Shown one piece after another: positions 23,108 to 34,483 of a stretch of 57,102 nucleotides of DNA; within the stretch, counting starts at the first letter, position 1; each line of letters starts with the position of its first letter. The stretch lies in the NCBI GenBank assembly GCA_913062925.1, contig CAJXWJ010000014.1, forward strand, positions 1 to 57,102, in the 5' to 3' direction. The translations under genes and the position numbers were made by a program. Source of the stretch: an uncultured Pseudorhodobacter sp. (GTDB taxonomy: Bacteria; Pseudomonadota; Alphaproteobacteria; Rhodobacterales; Rhodobacteraceae). The notes beneath the pieces were generated by a model. That model was not told the DNA's origin. It worked only from the letters and a program-made list of their open reading frames with translations, and did no database searches.

Positions 23108-24838
23108 ATGCAGCGCAGCTTAGGAAGTGGAAGCCTTGGGAATAGGCTGGCGATGTGGCGCGCAAGGCGGGCTGCGCCTGCGCGCGGCTTTGTCTCGCAG
23201 CCCGAGCCGCGCAGCATGGGGCTTTACGCGCGCGGGCGGCAGCTGGTTGCGGGCAATTTCAACTTTGCAGGCCAAGTGATCGAGGCCCCAGACACCGCAA
23301 TCTGGGATATCGGGCTGGAGGATTTGGCCGCCGCCGAAGAGATGCATGGCTTTGACTGGCTGGATGATCTGGCCGCTTTGGGTGATGCGGGGGCGCGAGC
23401 GCGCGCGCAGGATTGGACTTGGGGCTGGATGGCGCGGTTTGGCGCGGGCAAGGGGCCAGGCTGGTCGCCAGATCTGACCGGACGGCGGTTGATCCGTTGG
23501 ATTAACCATGCGCTTTTGCTGCTCTCGGGGCGCGATCGCGTGCAATCGGATGCGTTTTATCGCAGCCTTTCGGCGCAGGTGGTATTTTTGTCGCGGCGTT
23601 GGCCGCATGCCGCAGCGGGTCTGCCCCGGTTTGAGGCGCTGACGGGGCTGATCTATGCGGGGCTTGCGTTGACGGGGATGGAGGCACGGGTTTTGCCGGC
23701 CGTTTCCGCCCTGGCCGAGGAATGCAGCCGCGAGGTCGATGCGCTTGGCGGCATTCCCACCCGAAATCCTGAAGAATTGTTGGAAGTCTTCACGCTGCTG
23801 ACCTGGGCCGAACTTGCACTTGCCGAATCGGGGCATCGCCCGCCCTTGGCTTTGGTGGAAGCGCTGGAGCGGATGGCGCCCTGCCTGCGGGCGCTGCGGC
23901 ATGCCGATGGCGGCTTGGCGCGGTTTCATGGTGGCGGTCGCGGTGCGGAAGGCAGGCTGGATCAAGCGCTGGCTGTGACGGGGGTGCGGCCGGCCTCGCC
24001 CAAGGCAATGCCGGCGCTTGCCATGGGATTTGCCCGTCTTGGTGAGGGGCGCACCACGGTGATCGTTGACGCGGCACAGCCCCCCGATGCGCGCGCGGGT
24101 CTTTCGGCGCATGCCTCTACGGCGGCTTTCGAGCTGACTTCGGGGCGGCGCCCCTTAATTGTGAACTGTGGTTCAGGAAAAACCTTTGGCAGCGAGTGGC
24201 GTCGTGCAGGGCGGGCGACGCCTTCGCATTCGACACTGGCGATTGACGGCTATTCTTCGTCGCGGCTGCGGGCGGGTGAGGGGCGCGAGGTCTTGGTTGA
24301 CCGCGCCGAGGTCACCGGCTTGCAGCAAGGCCAATTGCCCGAAGGCACCCAGATCTCTATCGCGCATTCGGGTTGGTCTGCGACGCATGGTCTGACCCAT
24401 GGCCGCGATCTGTTGCTGTCGCCAGACGGGCGCAAGCTGACGGGGTTTGAGACGCTGCTGGCGCAAAGCTCTGCCGAGCAAGAGCGGTTTGAACATTTGC
24501 TGACCGAAGGCCGGATGGAGGGCGTGGGCTTTACCCTGCGGTTTCATCTGCATCCTGATGTTGAACCAAGCCTTGATCTGGGTGGCACCGCGATTTCGTT
24601 GGCGCTGAAAAGTGGCGAGATTTGGGTTTTTCGCCACGATGGCAGCACGAAACTGTCGCTTGATGCTTCGGTCTATCTGGAAAAAGGCCGGCTTAAGCCG
24701 CGTCCAACCCAGCAAATCGTGCTTTCTGGCCGTGCAAGGCAAGTCCAGACGCGGATCGGCTGGACCTTGGCGAAAGCACAGGATACTCCGCTCGCCATCC
24801 GGGATCTGGACCGCGACGATATGCCGGTTCCGATCTGA
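23108..24838 (+). CDS. Heparinase II/III family protein
   Basis: A protein of about 576 residues, starting at the ATG at 23108 behind AGGAC. The N-terminal alpha-helical part ([21 protein letters not shown] to about residue 270) and the C-terminal beta-sandwich (from [27 protein letters not shown]) match heparinase II/III-like proteins. In Rhodobacteraceae such genes often stand upstream of purH, as here. Family members are polysaccharide lyases, but the substrate in these bacteria is unknown. No signal peptide is evident. Confidence 0.85.
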   Translation: MQRSLGSGSLGNRLAMWRARRAAPARGFVSQPEPRSMGLYARGRQLVAGNFNFAGQVIEAPDTAIWDIGLEDLAAAEEMHGFDWLDDLAALGDAGARARAQDWTWGWMARFGAGKGPGWSPDLTGRRLIRWINHALLLLSGRDRVQSDAFYRSLSAQVVFLSRRWPHAAAGLPRFEALTGLIYAGLALTGMEARVLPAVSALAEECSREVDALGGIPTRNPEELLEVFTLLTWAELALAESGHRPPLALVEALERMAPCLRALRHADGGLARFHGGGRGAEGRLDQALAVTGVRPASPKAMPALAMGFARLGEGRTTVIVDAAQPPDARAGLSAHASTAAFELTSGRRPLIVNCGSGKTFGSEWRRAGRATPSHSTLAIDGYSSSRLRAGEGREVLVDRAEVTGLQQGQLPEGTQISIAHSGWSATHGLTHGRDLLLSPDGRKLTGFETLLAQSSAEQERFEHLLTEGRMEGVGFTLRFHLHPDVEPSLDLGGTAISLALKSGEIWVFRHDGSTKLSLDASVYLEKGRLKPRPTQQIVLSGRARQVQTRIGWTLAKAQDTPLAIRDLDRDDMPVPI

Positions 24839-24876
24839 CCGGTGCCGATCTGGTTTTTAACGAAGGGTCCAACGCC

Positions 24877-26463
24877 ATGACCAACCTCGTCCCCATTGGC
24901 CGCGCGCTGATTTCTGTCTCTGATAAGTCCGGCCTGCTGGAGCTTGCCCGCGGTCTTGCTGCCCAAGGAGTCGAGCTGATCTCGACCGGCGGCACCGCTG
25001 GCATGCTGCGCAACGCAGGGCTTGCGGTGCGCGATGTCGCTGACGTCACTGGCTTTCCTGAAATGATGGATGGCCGTGTGAAGACCCTGCATCCGAATGT
25101 GCATGGCGGTTTGCTGGCGCTGCGCGATGATGATGAACACCTGCTGGCAATGGCCGCGCATGGGATCGAGCCGATCGATCTGCTGATCGTCAACCTTTAC
25201 CCCTTTGAAGAAACCGTCGCCAAAGGCGCCGACCACGAGACCTGCATCGAGAATATCGACATTGGCGGGCCTGCGATGATTCGGGCGGCGTCAAAGAACC
25301 ACCGCTTTGTGACCGTGCTGACCGATCCTGCGGATTATCAGGCGCTGATCGACCAGATGCGCGCCAATGATGGCGCGACCACGCTGGCCTTCCGGCAAAA
25401 GCTGGCGCTGACAGCCTATGCGCGCACCGCGGCCTATGACACGGCGGTTTCGGCTTGGCTTTCGGGCGCATTAAACCAGCCCTTTACCCGCAGCAAATCC
25501 TTCGCCGGCACTTTGGCGCAGGGGTTGCGCTATGGCGAGAACCCGCATCAGGCGGCGGCGTTCTACACCGACGGCACTGGCCGCGCAGGGGTGGCCACGG
25601 CCAAGCAATGGCAGGGCAAAGAGCTGTCTTACAACAACATCAACGACACCGATGCGGCCTTTGAATTGGTGGCGGAATTTGCCGGTGCGGGGCCTGCTTG
25701 TGCGATTATCAAACACGCAAACCCTTGTGGCGTCGGCAAGGCGGCCAGCCTGAAAGAGGCCTATCTGCGCGCCTATGCCTGCGATCAGACCTCGGCCTTT
25801 GGCGGCATTGTGGCGCTGAACCAGCCGCTGGATGCCGAAACCGCCGAAGAGATCGTTAAGATCTTTACCGAAGTGGTGATTGCGCCCGGCGCCTCGGATG
25901 AGGCCAAGGCGATCTTTGCCGCCAAGAAAAACCTGCGGCTGCTGACCACGCAAAGCCTGCCCGATCCTGCCGAGAAAAGCCTTGCTTTCAAGCAGGTTGC
26001 CGGTGGTTTTCTGGTGCAAGACCGCGATGTTGACAGCATTTCGGCCGCCGATCTGCGGGTGGTGACCAAACGCGCGCCGACCGAGGCGGAACTTGCCGAT
26101 CTGATGTTTGCTTGGAAAGTTGCCAAGCATGTCAAATCCAACGCCATCGTCTACGTCAAAGACGGTGCGACGGTTGGGGTAGGCGCTGGCCAGATGAGCC
26201 GGATCGACTCGACCCGCATCGCCGCGCGCAAGGCGGGCGATATGGCCGAGGCGTTGGGGCTAACGCAAAGCCCGACGATCGGTTCGGTTGTGGCCTCTGA
26301 CGCGTTCTTTCCTTTTGCCGATGGTCTGATGGCCGCGGCCGAAGCAGGGGCGACGGCGATCATCCAGCCAGGTGGGTCGATGCGCGATGACGAGGTGATT
26401 GCGGCGGCAGATGCGGCGGGCCTTGCCATGGTCTTCACCGATCAGCGGCACTTCCGGCACTAG
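24877..26463 (+). CDS. purH: Bifunctional AICAR formyltransferase/IMP cyclohydrolase
   Basis: A 528-residue enzyme doing the last two steps of IMP synthesis. The cyclohydrolase domain (1-~200) starts with [13 protein letters not shown] and has ISTGGTAG and [16 protein letters not shown]. The transformylase domain has [20 protein letters not shown] and IKHANPCGV, and ends near DQRHFRH. The length is normal. It ends 1 base before the lspA start. Confidence 0.96.
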   Translation: MTNLVPIGRALISVSDKSGLLELARGLAAQGVELISTGGTAGMLRNAGLAVRDVADVTGFPEMMDGRVKTLHPNVHGGLLALRDDDEHLLAMAAHGIEPIDLLIVNLYPFEETVAKGADHETCIENIDIGGPAMIRAASKNHRFVTVLTDPADYQALIDQMRANDGATTLAFRQKLALTAYARTAAYDTAVSAWLSGALNQPFTRSKSFAGTLAQGLRYGENPHQAAAFYTDGTGRAGVATAKQWQGKELSYNNINDTDAAFELVAEFAGAGPACAIIKHANPCGVGKAASLKEAYLRAYACDQTSAFGGIVALNQPLDAETAEEIVKIFTEVVIAPGASDEAKAIFAAKKNLRLLTTQSLPDPAEKSLAFKQVAGGFLVQDRDVDSISAADLRVVTKRAPTEAELADLMFAWKVAKHVKSNAIVYVKDGATVGVGAGQMSRIDSTRIAARKAGDMAEALGLTQSPTIGSVVASDAFFPFADGLMAAAEAGATAIIQPGGSMRDDEVIAAADAAGLAMVFTDQRHFRH

Positions 26464-26464
26464 G

Positions 26465-26962
26465 ATGCGCGCGCTTTCCCTTACCACGCTGATTGTTTTT
26501 GTGCTGGACCAGCTGTCGAAATGGGCGGTGGTGCAGGGCATGAATCTGATAAACCTAGGAGAGCGGGATGTCTTCCCGCCCTACCTGAACTTTCGCATGG
26601 CATGGAATCGTGGCGTGAATTTTGGGCTGTTTTCGAATTCGGCCGATATCATGCGCTGGATTTTGATTGCTGTTGCTCTGGTGATTTCGGCTTGGGTGCT
26701 GCTTTGGCTTTACCGCGAAAAGGCGGGGCGGTGGTCGATGATCTCGGGCGGGCTGCTGATTGGTGGCGCGCTGGGTAATGTGGTGGATCGTGTTATCTAT
26801 GGCGCTGTCGCCGATTTTATCACCATGTCCTGCTGTGGCTTTGACAATCCGTATTCCTTCAATGTCGCAGATATTGCGATCTTTGCCGGCGCCTTTGGTT
26901 TGGTGCTGTTCACGGGGCGGGGAACGGCCAAGCCAGCGCCGAAACGGCGAAAGACCCCGTGA
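26465..26962 (+). CDS. lspA: Lipoprotein signal peptidase II
   Basis: A 165-residue inner-membrane aspartic peptidase with four membrane segments (about 7-24, 62-80, 92-110, 133-153). The catalytic Asp pair is D108 in GNVVDRV and D136 in FNVADIAIF; NRGVNFGLF near 48 is also conserved. It starts immediately after the purH stop. It cleaves lipoprotein signal peptides, and the next gene encodes a lipoprotein. Confidence 0.94.
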   Translation: MRALSLTTLIVFVLDQLSKWAVVQGMNLINLGERDVFPPYLNFRMAWNRGVNFGLFSNSADIMRWILIAVALVISAWVLLWLYREKAGRWSMISGGLLIGGALGNVVDRVIYGAVADFITMSCCGFDNPYSFNVADIAIFAGAFGLVLFTGRGTAKPAPKRRKTP

Positions 26963-27017
26963 CGAAAGCGGAACGATAGGCTAAGACAAAGGCATAGAGT
27001 CTGGTGGAGGCTACAAG

Positions 27018-27554
27018 ATGCGCTCAACACAGGGTGTTCTCGCGATCGCAATGTCGGCGCTTTTGGTGCTGACGGCCTGCGCACGCGGTGAGAAAACCCC
27101 GCAGTTGATGAACATCCGCTCGACCACCGAGGGGCCGGACGAATTCACCATTGTGCCGCCAAGGCCTTTGGCCATGCCAGAAAGCCTGACCGAGCTGCCA
27201 GAGCCAACACCGGGTGGTGCAAATCGCACCGACCAGAACCCCTTTGAAGATGCCATCACAGCGTTGGGCGGCAAGCCCAATGTTTCGGGCAAAATCGGAG
27301 CGGGGGATGCGGCTTTGGTCAGCTATGCCGCGCGGGCTGGTGTGGCTGAAGGCATTCGTGACACGCTGGCCAGTGAAGATCTTGACTATCGCCGCAACAA
27401 CAACGGCAAGTTGTTGGAAAGATTGTTCGATCAGAACGTCTATTTCAAAGCCTATCGCCCCTATGCCTTGGATCAGCAGGCCGAATTGGCACGTTGGCGT
27501 CAAGCGGGTGCGCGCACGCCTGCGGCCCCCCCGCCGCCTCCGGCTGCGAAATAA
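27018..27554 (+). CDS. DUF3035 lipoprotein
   Basis: A 178-residue protein with a lipoprotein signal peptide ending in the lipobox LTAC (Cys near residue 21). The rest is hydrophilic, with a proline-rich segment PPRPLAMP and a C-terminal run of prolines. It fits the DUF3035 family, which is found next to lspA in Rhodobacterales. The function is unknown. It probably sits in the outer membrane or periplasm. Confidence 0.8.
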   Translation: MRSTQGVLAIAMSALLVLTACARGEKTPQLMNIRSTTEGPDEFTIVPPRPLAMPESLTELPEPTPGGANRTDQNPFEDAITALGGKPNVSGKIGAGDAALVSYAARAGVAEGIRDTLASEDLDYRRNNNGKLLERLFDQNVYFKAYRPYALDQQAELARWRQAGARTPAAPPPPPAAK

Positions 27555-27649
27555 CCGCCAGTTCAGCTGCGATCACAAGGTCGTAACCGCGCTTGCACCC
27601 CCTCGCAAAGCGACTAGCTTGCAGATCAGGTTTCCAACGGAGGACCGCG

Positions 27650-28993
27650 ATGTTTCGCACCCTTGGCCGCAGGGCTTTTGGGCTGATTGCCCTGCTACCC
27701 CTCTCTTTGCCCGCGATGGCAGACACGGTAAGTCACTTCACGCTGAAAAACGGCATGGAGGTGGTGGTGATCGAAGACCATCGCGCGCCCGTGGTCACGC
27801 AGATGGTCTGGTATAAGATCGGTCGCGCCGATGAGGCCGCTGGCCATTCTGGCATCGCGCATTTCTTTGAACATCTGATGTTCAAGGGCACCAAAGAGAT
27901 TGGCCCGAACGAATTTTCCGCCATTGTCGAAAAGCAGGGTGGCGATGACAACGCCTTTACCACCCAGGATTACACCGCCTACTTTCAGCGGGTTGCGGCA
28001 GATCGGCTTGATCTGATGATGAAGCTGGAGGCCGACCGTATGGTGAACCTCAACATGTCCGAAGAAGACGTTGCCACCGAGCGCCAAGTGATCTTGGAAG
28101 AGCGCGGCCAGCGCGTTGACAGCGATCCGGGATCTTTGCTGCAAGAACAGATGGGGGCGGCGCAGTTTCTGAACCACCCCTACGGCATTCCGGTGATCGG
28201 CTGGCGTCAAGAGATTGCCGCCCTGACCCATGACGACGCGATGGCGTTTTACAAAGCCTATTACGCGCCCAACAACGCCATTCTGGTGGTGGCAGGCGAT
28301 GTCGATCCGCAGGCCGTGCTGGCGATGGCTGAAACCCATTATGGCCCTCTGCCGCCGTCTGATAAAATCAAACCCCGCCTGCGCCCTGCCGAGCCGCCGC
28401 AGCTGTCAGAGCGGCGTTTGGTGCTGCGCGATGAACGCGTGGCCCAACCTTATGTTGCGCGCAGCTACCTTGCGCCGCAGCGCAAATCCGGCGACCAGAA
28501 AGAAGCCGCAGCGCTTTCCGTGCTGGCCGAGCTGTTGGGCGGGGCCGGCACCACATCGGTGCTGACCCGGGCTTTGCAGTTTGACAGTCAGACGGCGGTT
28601 TATGCCTCGGCGTTTTACTCGGATGTCTCGCTTGACCCCGACACCTTTTCGCTGGTCGTTGTGCCCGCAGGCGGTGTCAGCCTTGGCGATGCCGAAGCGG
28701 CGATGGATGCTGTGATCGCAAAATTCCTGCAAGACGGCCCCAAGCCCGAGGATTTCGCCCGCATCAAAACCCAGATCCGCGCCTCTGAAATCTATGCCCG
28801 CGATTCCGCAGGTGGGCTGGCGCGCAGCTATGGCGCGGCGCTTGCCTCGGGTCTGACGGTGCAGGATGTGCAGGATTGGCCCAGCATTCTGCAATCGGTC
28901 ACCCCCGAAGATGTGATGGTGGCAGCACGCAAGGTTCTGAACAAAAACAACGCCGTAACGGGCTGGTTGGCAACGCTGGAGGCTGCAAAATGA
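27650..28993 (+). CDS. M16 zinc peptidase, catalytic subunit
   Basis: A 447-residue periplasmic M16B peptidase. The start at 27650 behind CGGAGGACC gives a signal peptide (to about residue 24, PAMA). The inverted zinc motif is HFFEH (H71, E74, H75), with the distal Glu in the ATERQVILEER region near 145. The downstream partner lacks this motif, so the two probably form a heterodimer. The substrate is unknown; related PqqL-type pairs act in protein turnover. Confidence 0.92.
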   Translation: MFRTLGRRAFGLIALLPLSLPAMADTVSHFTLKNGMEVVVIEDHRAPVVTQMVWYKIGRADEAAGHSGIAHFFEHLMFKGTKEIGPNEFSAIVEKQGGDDNAFTTQDYTAYFQRVAADRLDLMMKLEADRMVNLNMSEEDVATERQVILEERGQRVDSDPGSLLQEQMGAAQFLNHPYGIPVIGWRQEIAALTHDDAMAFYKAYYAPNNAILVVAGDVDPQAVLAMAETHYGPLPPSDKIKPRLRPAEPPQLSERRLVLRDERVAQPYVARSYLAPQRKSGDQKEAAALSVLAELLGGAGTTSVLTRALQFDSQTAVYASAFYSDVSLDPDTFSLVVVPAGGVSLGDAEAAMDAVIAKFLQDGPKPEDFARIKTQIRASEIYARDSAGGLARSYGAALASGLTVQDVQDWPSILQSVTPEDVMVAARKVLNKNNAVTGWLATLEAAK

Positions 28994-30294
28994 AGCTGCG
29001 CATCGCATTTTTCCTGCTGGCCCTTGCCTCGCCTTTACAAGCAGAGGTGGCTATTCAAGAAGTCACCTCGCCCAAGGGGATCAAGGCTTGGCTGGTGGAA
29101 GATCATGGTATTCCCTTCACCTCGCTGAGCCTTGATTTCAAGGGCGGCACCTCTTTGGATGCGGCGGGCAAGCGCGGCGCGGTCAATCTGATGACCTCGC
29201 TGATCGAAGAAGGCTCTGGCGATTTGGATGCGCAGGGATTTGCTGCGGCGCGCGATGCCTTGGCGGCGGATTTCAGCTTTTCCTCGGGCGAGGATTCGGT
29301 TTCAGTCTCGGCGCGGTTTCTAAGTGAAAACCGCGAGCAGGCGATGGCTTTGTTGCATCAGGCACTGGTCAACCCGCTGTTTGACCAAGCCTCGGTCGAG
29401 CGGGTGCGCGCGCAAATTCTGTCGGGCCTGAGGTCAGATCTGAAAGACGCTTCAGCGATTGCTGCCAATCTGGACCGCGCCCGCAGCTTTGGCGATCATC
29501 CTTACGGCAGCGATGGCTCGGGCACGGTTGACAGTGTCACCGCCCTGACGCGCGACGATATTCTGGCAGCACATCAGGGCGCGCTGGCGCTGGACCGCAT
29601 CACCGTGGGGGCGGCAGGGGACATCACGGCGGCAGAGCTGGGCCAGTTGGTTGATGCCTTGGTTGCGGGCCTGCCCGCCACGGGCGCGCCGCAGCCTGCC
29701 GATGTGACGCCACAGCAAAAGGGCGGCATCACGGTGCAAGACTTTCCTGGGCCGCAGTCGGTTGTGCTGTTTGGTCAGGGTGGCATCGGCTTTGACGACC
29801 CAGATTACTATGCGGCTTCGGTGTTGAACGAGATCATCGGCGGTGGCCGCTTTACCGCGCGGCTGATGACCGAGGTGCGCGAAAAGCGCGGCCTCACCTA
29901 TGGCATCGGCACTGCACTGGCCAATTACGATCACGCCGCGATGCTGTCGGGCCAGTTTCAAGCCAGCAACGACAAGGTCGCCGAGGCGATCAGTGTGATC
30001 CGTGCGCAATGGGCCTTGATTGCCGCCGAGGGGGTCAGCCAGCAGGAGTTGGACGATGCGAAAACCTATATGACCGGGGCCTATCCGCTGCGGTTTGATG
30101 GCAACCGCCGTATCGCCAACATTCTTGTCGGCATGCAGACGCTGGGCCTGTCGTCTGATTACCCCAAGACCCGCAACGCGCGGATCGAGGCGGTGACGCT
30201 TGCCGATGTCAAACGCGTGGCGGCCAAGCTGTTGCAGCCACAAGATCTGCATTTCACCGTGGTGGGCCAGCCCACAGGCGTGGTCAGCGAATAA
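28990..30294 (+). CDS. M16 peptidase-like protein, non-catalytic subunit
   Basis: A 434-residue signal-peptide protein (cleavage near LQA, residue 18) of the M16 family. The HxxEH zinc motif is replaced by LMTSLIEEGSG, so it should not bind zinc. The C-terminal R/Y-type region (RFTARLMTEVREKRGLTYGIG near 292) is intact, as in the partner subunits that complete the active site. It overlaps the catalytic gene by 4 bases (ATGA), which supports a 1:1 pair. Confidence 0.9.
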   Translation: MKLRIAFFLLALASPLQAEVAIQEVTSPKGIKAWLVEDHGIPFTSLSLDFKGGTSLDAAGKRGAVNLMTSLIEEGSGDLDAQGFAAARDALAADFSFSSGEDSVSVSARFLSENREQAMALLHQALVNPLFDQASVERVRAQILSGLRSDLKDASAIAANLDRARSFGDHPYGSDGSGTVDSVTALTRDDILAAHQGALALDRITVGAAGDITAAELGQLVDALVAGLPATGAPQPADVTPQQKGGITVQDFPGPQSVVLFGQGGIGFDDPDYYAASVLNEIIGGGRFTARLMTEVREKRGLTYGIGTALANYDHAAMLSGQFQASNDKVAEAISVIRAQWALIAAEGVSQQELDDAKTYMTGAYPLRFDGNRRIANILVGMQTLGLSSDYPKTRNARIEAVTLADVKRVAAKLLQPQDLHFTVVGQPTGVVSE

Positions 30295-30339
30295 CCGAAT
30301 CTATGGCCCCGCGCCGGTGAAGCTGCTAGGATTGGGGGT

Positions 30340-32151
30340 ATGACAGTTCATGCCCCCAATATACGCCCCATTATTCGCCCGCTGGACGAATCTGCGATCA
30401 ACCGCATTGCGGCGGGTGAGGTGGTTGAACGGCCTGCCTCTGCGGTCAAGGAACTGGTTGAAAACGCGCTGGATGCGGGGGCGCGGCGCATCTCGGTCGA
30501 GTATACGGCCGGCGGCAAGGTGCTGATCCGCGTCACGGACGATGGCTGCGGCATGACGCCCGAAGATCTGCCCTTGGCCATGGCGCGGCATGCGACCTCG
30601 AAGATCGACGGCTCTGATCTGTTGAACATCCGCTCTTTCGGTTTTCGCGGCGAGGCTTTGGCCAGTCTGGGTGCCGTGGGGCGGCTGACGCTGACCTCGC
30701 GCGCCGAGGGGCACGAGGGCGCCAGCCTGACGGTTGCGGGTGGGCGGATGTCGCCACTGCGGCCCGCGGCGGCGGTGCGCGGCACGGTGATCGAGCTGCG
30801 CGATCTGTTTTATGCCACGCCGGCGCGGCTGAAATTCTTGCGCACCGACCGCGCCGAAGCCCAAGCGATTGCTGATGTGATCAAGCGGCTGGCGATGGCG
30901 GAACCGCAGGTTGGCTTTAGCTTGACCGAGGTTGCGGACGGCGAGGCTCCAAGGCTGATCTTTCGCGCCGATCCGTTGTCGGGCGATTTCTTCGAGGCGC
31001 TGCACGGGCGTTTGGCCAGCGTTTTGGGCCGTGATTTTATCGACAACGCGCTGAAGATCGACATCGAGCGCGATGGCCTGCGCCTGACCGGCTATGCGGC
31101 CTTGCCGACCTATTCGCGCGGGTCTTCGGTGCAGCAGTTTGTCTGCGTCAATGGCCGCCCTGTGCTGGACCGCACGCTTTTGGGGGCGCTGCGGGTGGCC
31201 TATTTCGATTTTCTGTCGCGCGATCGTCACCCTGCCGCCGTGCTGAACCTGATCTGCGACCCCGAGCGGGTGGATGTGAACGTGCATCCGGCGAAATCCG
31301 AGGTGCGCTTTCGTGAACCCGAAGCCGCGCGCAGCCTGATCATCACCGGCCTGCGCACAGCGCTGTCAGGCGCGGGCCACCGCGCCAGCAGCACCGTGGC
31401 CGATGCCACCCTTGCCGCCATGCGCCCAGAAGCGCCGCGCGTCTACCAGATGGAGCGGCCAAGCCAAAGCAGCCTGCGCCAAAGCTATGCCTATCAGGCC
31501 CCCGAAAGCCTGACGGGCTTTGCCGAGGCCCCCGCCGCGCGGGTCGAGCCAGAGCTGCCGCAAGCCCCCGATCTGCCCTTGGGCGCGGCGCGGGCGCAGG
31601 TGCATGAAAACTACATCATCGCCCAGACCGCCACCGGCATGGTGATTGTCGATCAACACGCCGCGCATGAACGGCTGGTTTACGAACGGCTTAAACGGCA
31701 AATGGCCGAAACTGGTATCAAGGCGCAGGCGCTGTTGATCCCTGAAATCGTTGATCTTTCTGCCAGCGATGCCAGCAGGCTTTTGGCCTTGGCTGATGAT
31801 CTGGCCCAGCTTGGCCTGACCATCGAGGCCTTTGGCGGCACCGCGATTGCGGTGCGCGAAACGCCTGCGATTTTGGGCAATGTCTCGGCGAAACAACTGC
31901 TGGAAGATGTCTTGGACGAGCTGTCTGACCTTGGTCAAAGCCAATCCTTGCAGGCCAAGATGGAAGCGATCCTCAGCCGGATGGCCTGCCATGGCTCGAT
32001 CCGCTCGGGGCGGCAGATGCGCGCCGAAGAGATGAATGCGCTGCTGCGCGAGATGGAGGCGACGCCGCATTCGGGGCAATGCAACCACGGCCGCCCAACC
32101 TATGTTGAACTGAAACTTCACGATATCGAAAGGCTGTTTGGTCGCAGATGA
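30340..32151 (+). CDS. mutL: DNA mismatch repair protein MutL
   Basis: A 603-residue MutL. The GHKL ATPase has E38 in [16 protein letters not shown] and RGEALAS; the transducer ends near residue 330. The C-terminal endonuclease motif [12 protein letters not shown] (D438) and a CNHGRP motif are present, so this is a nicking MutL as in organisms without MutH. Its stop overlaps the rmuC start by 4 bases. Confidence 0.96.
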   Translation: MTVHAPNIRPIIRPLDESAINRIAAGEVVERPASAVKELVENALDAGARRISVEYTAGGKVLIRVTDDGCGMTPEDLPLAMARHATSKIDGSDLLNIRSFGFRGEALASLGAVGRLTLTSRAEGHEGASLTVAGGRMSPLRPAAAVRGTVIELRDLFYATPARLKFLRTDRAEAQAIADVIKRLAMAEPQVGFSLTEVADGEAPRLIFRADPLSGDFFEALHGRLASVLGRDFIDNALKIDIERDGLRLTGYAALPTYSRGSSVQQFVCVNGRPVLDRTLLGALRVAYFDFLSRDRHPAAVLNLICDPERVDVNVHPAKSEVRFREPEAARSLIITGLRTALSGAGHRASSTVADATLAAMRPEAPRVYQMERPSQSSLRQSYAYQAPESLTGFAEAPAARVEPELPQAPDLPLGAARAQVHENYIIAQTATGMVIVDQHAAHERLVYERLKRQMAETGIKAQALLIPEIVDLSASDASRLLALADDLAQLGLTIEAFGGTAIAVRETPAILGNVSAKQLLEDVLDELSDLGQSQSLQAKMEAILSRMACHGSIRSGRQMRAEEMNALLREMEATPHSGQCNHGRPTYVELKLHDIERLFGRR

Positions 32152-33308
32152 TAACGCTTTTCGGACAAAGCTATGCTTGGACCTCGCCCGAGGTGCTGAC
32201 GATTGGGGCCGCCGTTTTGGTGATTTTGGCGCTCTTGGTGCTGATCTTGCGGGCAGCAGGACGCTCGGCCACGATGGCAGCGCCTTTGATGCGCGAAATG
32301 GGCTGGCTGGGCCAGCGGGTGCAAGCGCTGGGCGAGGGGCAGGAGCGGCTTGCGGGCGGTCTGCACCATGTCAGCGAAAATCAGGCGCACAGCCAAACCG
32401 CGATGCTGCAACTGATGGAAAAGCGCTTGGCCGAGGTGCAGCGCGCCATGGGCGAAAGCCTGAACGGCACGGCAACGCGCACCGCCCACAGCCTTGGTGA
32501 ATTGCAGCAACGGCTGATGACGATTGATAAGGCGCAGGCCAATATCGAAAAGCTGTCGGGCAATGTTCTGAACTTGCAGGATATTTTGGCCAACAAACAG
32601 GCGCGTGGGGCTTTTGGCGAAATTCAGCTGAACGATATCGTGCAAAAGGCGCTGCCCTCGGATGCCTATACCATGCAGGCGACGCTTTCGAACGGCAAGC
32701 GCGCGGATTGTCTGATCCATCTGCCCAATCCGCCCGGCCCGATTGTGATTGACGCGAAATTCCCGCTTGAGGCCTATGAGGCGCTGCGCCGCGCTGACAA
32801 TCCGCGGGCAGTGACAGAGGCGCAGGCACAGCTGCGCGCTGCGGTGCGGGTGCATATCAAGGCGATTTCAGAGAAATATATTCTAGACGGCGAAACCGCC
32901 GATGGGGCCTTGATGTTCCTGCCCTCCGAGGCCGTCTATGCCGAGTTGCACGCCAATTTCCCCGAGGTGGTGCGCGATGGCTTTACCGCGCGGGTCTGGA
33001 TCGTGTCGCCCACCACCTGCATGGCCACGCTGAACACCATGCGCGCGGTGCTGAAAGATGCGCGGATGCGCGAACAGGCCGGCGCCATTCGCACCACCTT
33101 GCGGCAATTGCACCGCGACGTTGAATTGGTGGTCGAGCGGGTGGAAAAGCTTTCGACCCATTTCAACCAAGCCCGCGCCGATCTGGACGGTATCTCGACC
33201 GCCGCCGAGCGGGCTGGCAAGCGTGCGGCGCGGCTGGATAACTTTGATTTCGAAGAGCTGTCGCCGAATGATCCCACGCCCTTGCTTGGGCCGCAGGCTG
33301 CCGAATGA
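32148..33308 (+). CDS. rmuC: RmuC-family DNA recombination protein
   Basis: A 386-residue protein with one N-terminal membrane segment (~15-36), a coiled-coil (~60-130), and the RmuC nuclease-like domain ([15 protein letters not shown] near 150, [14 protein letters not shown] near 205, [15 protein letters not shown] near 258). RmuC limits chromosomal inversions. Translational overlap with mutL on one side and hutD on the other (4 bases each) makes a tight operon. Confidence 0.92.
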   Translation: MITLFGQSYAWTSPEVLTIGAAVLVILALLVLILRAAGRSATMAAPLMREMGWLGQRVQALGEGQERLAGGLHHVSENQAHSQTAMLQLMEKRLAEVQRAMGESLNGTATRTAHSLGELQQRLMTIDKAQANIEKLSGNVLNLQDILANKQARGAFGEIQLNDIVQKALPSDAYTMQATLSNGKRADCLIHLPNPPGPIVIDAKFPLEAYEALRRADNPRAVTEAQAQLRAAVRVHIKAISEKYILDGETADGALMFLPSEAVYAELHANFPEVVRDGFTARVWIVSPTTCMATLNTMRAVLKDARMREQAGAIRTTLRQLHRDVELVVERVEKLSTHFNQARADLDGISTAAERAGKRAARLDNFDFEELSPNDPTPLLGPQAAE

Positions 33309-33847
33309 TCCGCCATCTGACCCCTGCCGATTACCGCCAGATGGCTTGGGCCAATGGCAAAGGCGTCACGGTCGAGATGCTGCGGATCGAGACGGATGCC
33401 GGGCTACAATACCGCATTTCGCGCGCCAGTGTGGTCGAGGCGGGCGATTTCTCGATCTTTCCGCAGATCGAGCGCAATCTGACGGTGATCTCGGGTCCCG
33501 GATTTGATCTGCGGGGCAAGGGGGTGGCCATGCAAGCGCGGCCGCTGCAACCGATTGCTTTTGCAGGCGATCTGCCGCTTAGGGCCGAGGCTGTCACCGC
33601 CCCCAGCGATGATTTTAACGTGATGTCGGCCCGCGCCTTGCCGCCCCCCGAGGTGACAGTGCATGCAGCCCCTGAAACCCTGCCCGAGGGGGGTATTCTG
33701 GCTATATATGCGCTTGGCGTGGGTGTGGTGAATGATCTGTCGGTTGGCCTGTATGATCTGATCCTGACAGATCAGGCGGCGCGCATTGACGGCCACTTTA
33801 TCCTTGCTCGTTTGCAGCAGGCTGTTTGGGCCGATCTTGCGCGCTAA
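33305..33847 (+). CDS. hutD: HutD family protein
   Basis: A 180-residue cupin-like protein of the HutD/Ves family. WANGKGVTVEML near residue 15 and the VEAGDFSIFPQIERNLTVISG core are typical. It is thought to tune histidine-use genes or to bind formylglutamate, but the activity is not settled. No hut genes are nearby. It overlaps the rmuC stop and is convergent with chrR. Confidence 0.85.
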   Translation: MIRHLTPADYRQMAWANGKGVTVEMLRIETDAGLQYRISRASVVEAGDFSIFPQIERNLTVISGPGFDLRGKGVAMQARPLQPIAFAGDLPLRAEAVTAPSDDFNVMSARALPPPEVTVHAAPETLPEGGILAIYALGVGVVNDLSVGLYDLILTDQAARIDGHFILARLQQAVWADLAR

Positions 33848-34476
33848 ATCCGGAACAGCGGCTGCATCAACCTTGGGATCAGCCCGCTAAAGCGCAAAGG
33901 CGCATCGGTGGCCGCAAGACAGATGCAGGGCAGGCCCGCCTCGGCGACGGGTGTGTGTTCCATCGCCTCGGAGGCGATTTCGACATCGCCTGCGGCAAAG
34001 CGATCACTGGCGTCGCGGAACGCGCCTTGCAGAACCAGCGTCAGCTCGATGCCGCGATGGCCGTGGTCGGGGACGGCCTGACCGGCGGGAATATACAAAA
34101 GACGCGCCGAAGCGCGCTTGCTTGTTGGCAAAATCGCCTGACGCACCCCCATGCCAATACTTTTCCATTTCACATCAGCCAGATCACCGCCGACATAGCC
34201 CAAAAGCGGCGCAGGCAGCACGCCAGCTTTGCGCGGGGTTGGAGCGGCTTCACGGGGCTCTAGCCGCGCCAGTGTTGCTGCCAGCGCGCCCTCAGACATG
34301 GCGACGCTTTCGGCTTGCATCACGGCCCCGCCCACCGCCTCGAAGGTGGCAAGCTGGGCGCGGCAGTCGTCGCACATCGAAACATGGGTTGCGACCACAA
34401 GGCCAAAGGCTTCGGGCAAACTGCCCGTGGCATAGGCCATAAGCAACTGATCGGAGAGGTGGTGGCGAATGGTCAT
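33844..34476 (-). CDS. chrR: Anti-sigma factor ChrR
   Basis: A 210-residue zinc-binding anti-sigma factor. The N-terminal zinc set is H6, H31, C35 and C38, the same layout as Rhodobacter sphaeroides ChrR. The C-terminal cupin has ligands H137, H139, E143 and H173. ChrR holds RpoE until singlet oxygen triggers its loss. It follows rpoE by 7 bases in the same operon. Confidence 0.93.
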   Translation of the reverse strand: MTIRHHLSDQLLMAYATGSLPEAFGLVVATHVSMCDDCRAQLATFEAVGGAVMQAESVAMSEGALAATLARLEPREAAPTPRKAGVLPAPLLGYVGGDLADVKWKSIGMGVRQAILPTSKRASARLLYIPAGQAVPDHGHRGIELTLVLQGAFRDASDRFAAGDVEIASEAMEHTPVAEAGLPCICLAATDAPLRFSGLIPRLMQPLFRI

Positions 34477-34483
34477 AGTGTCC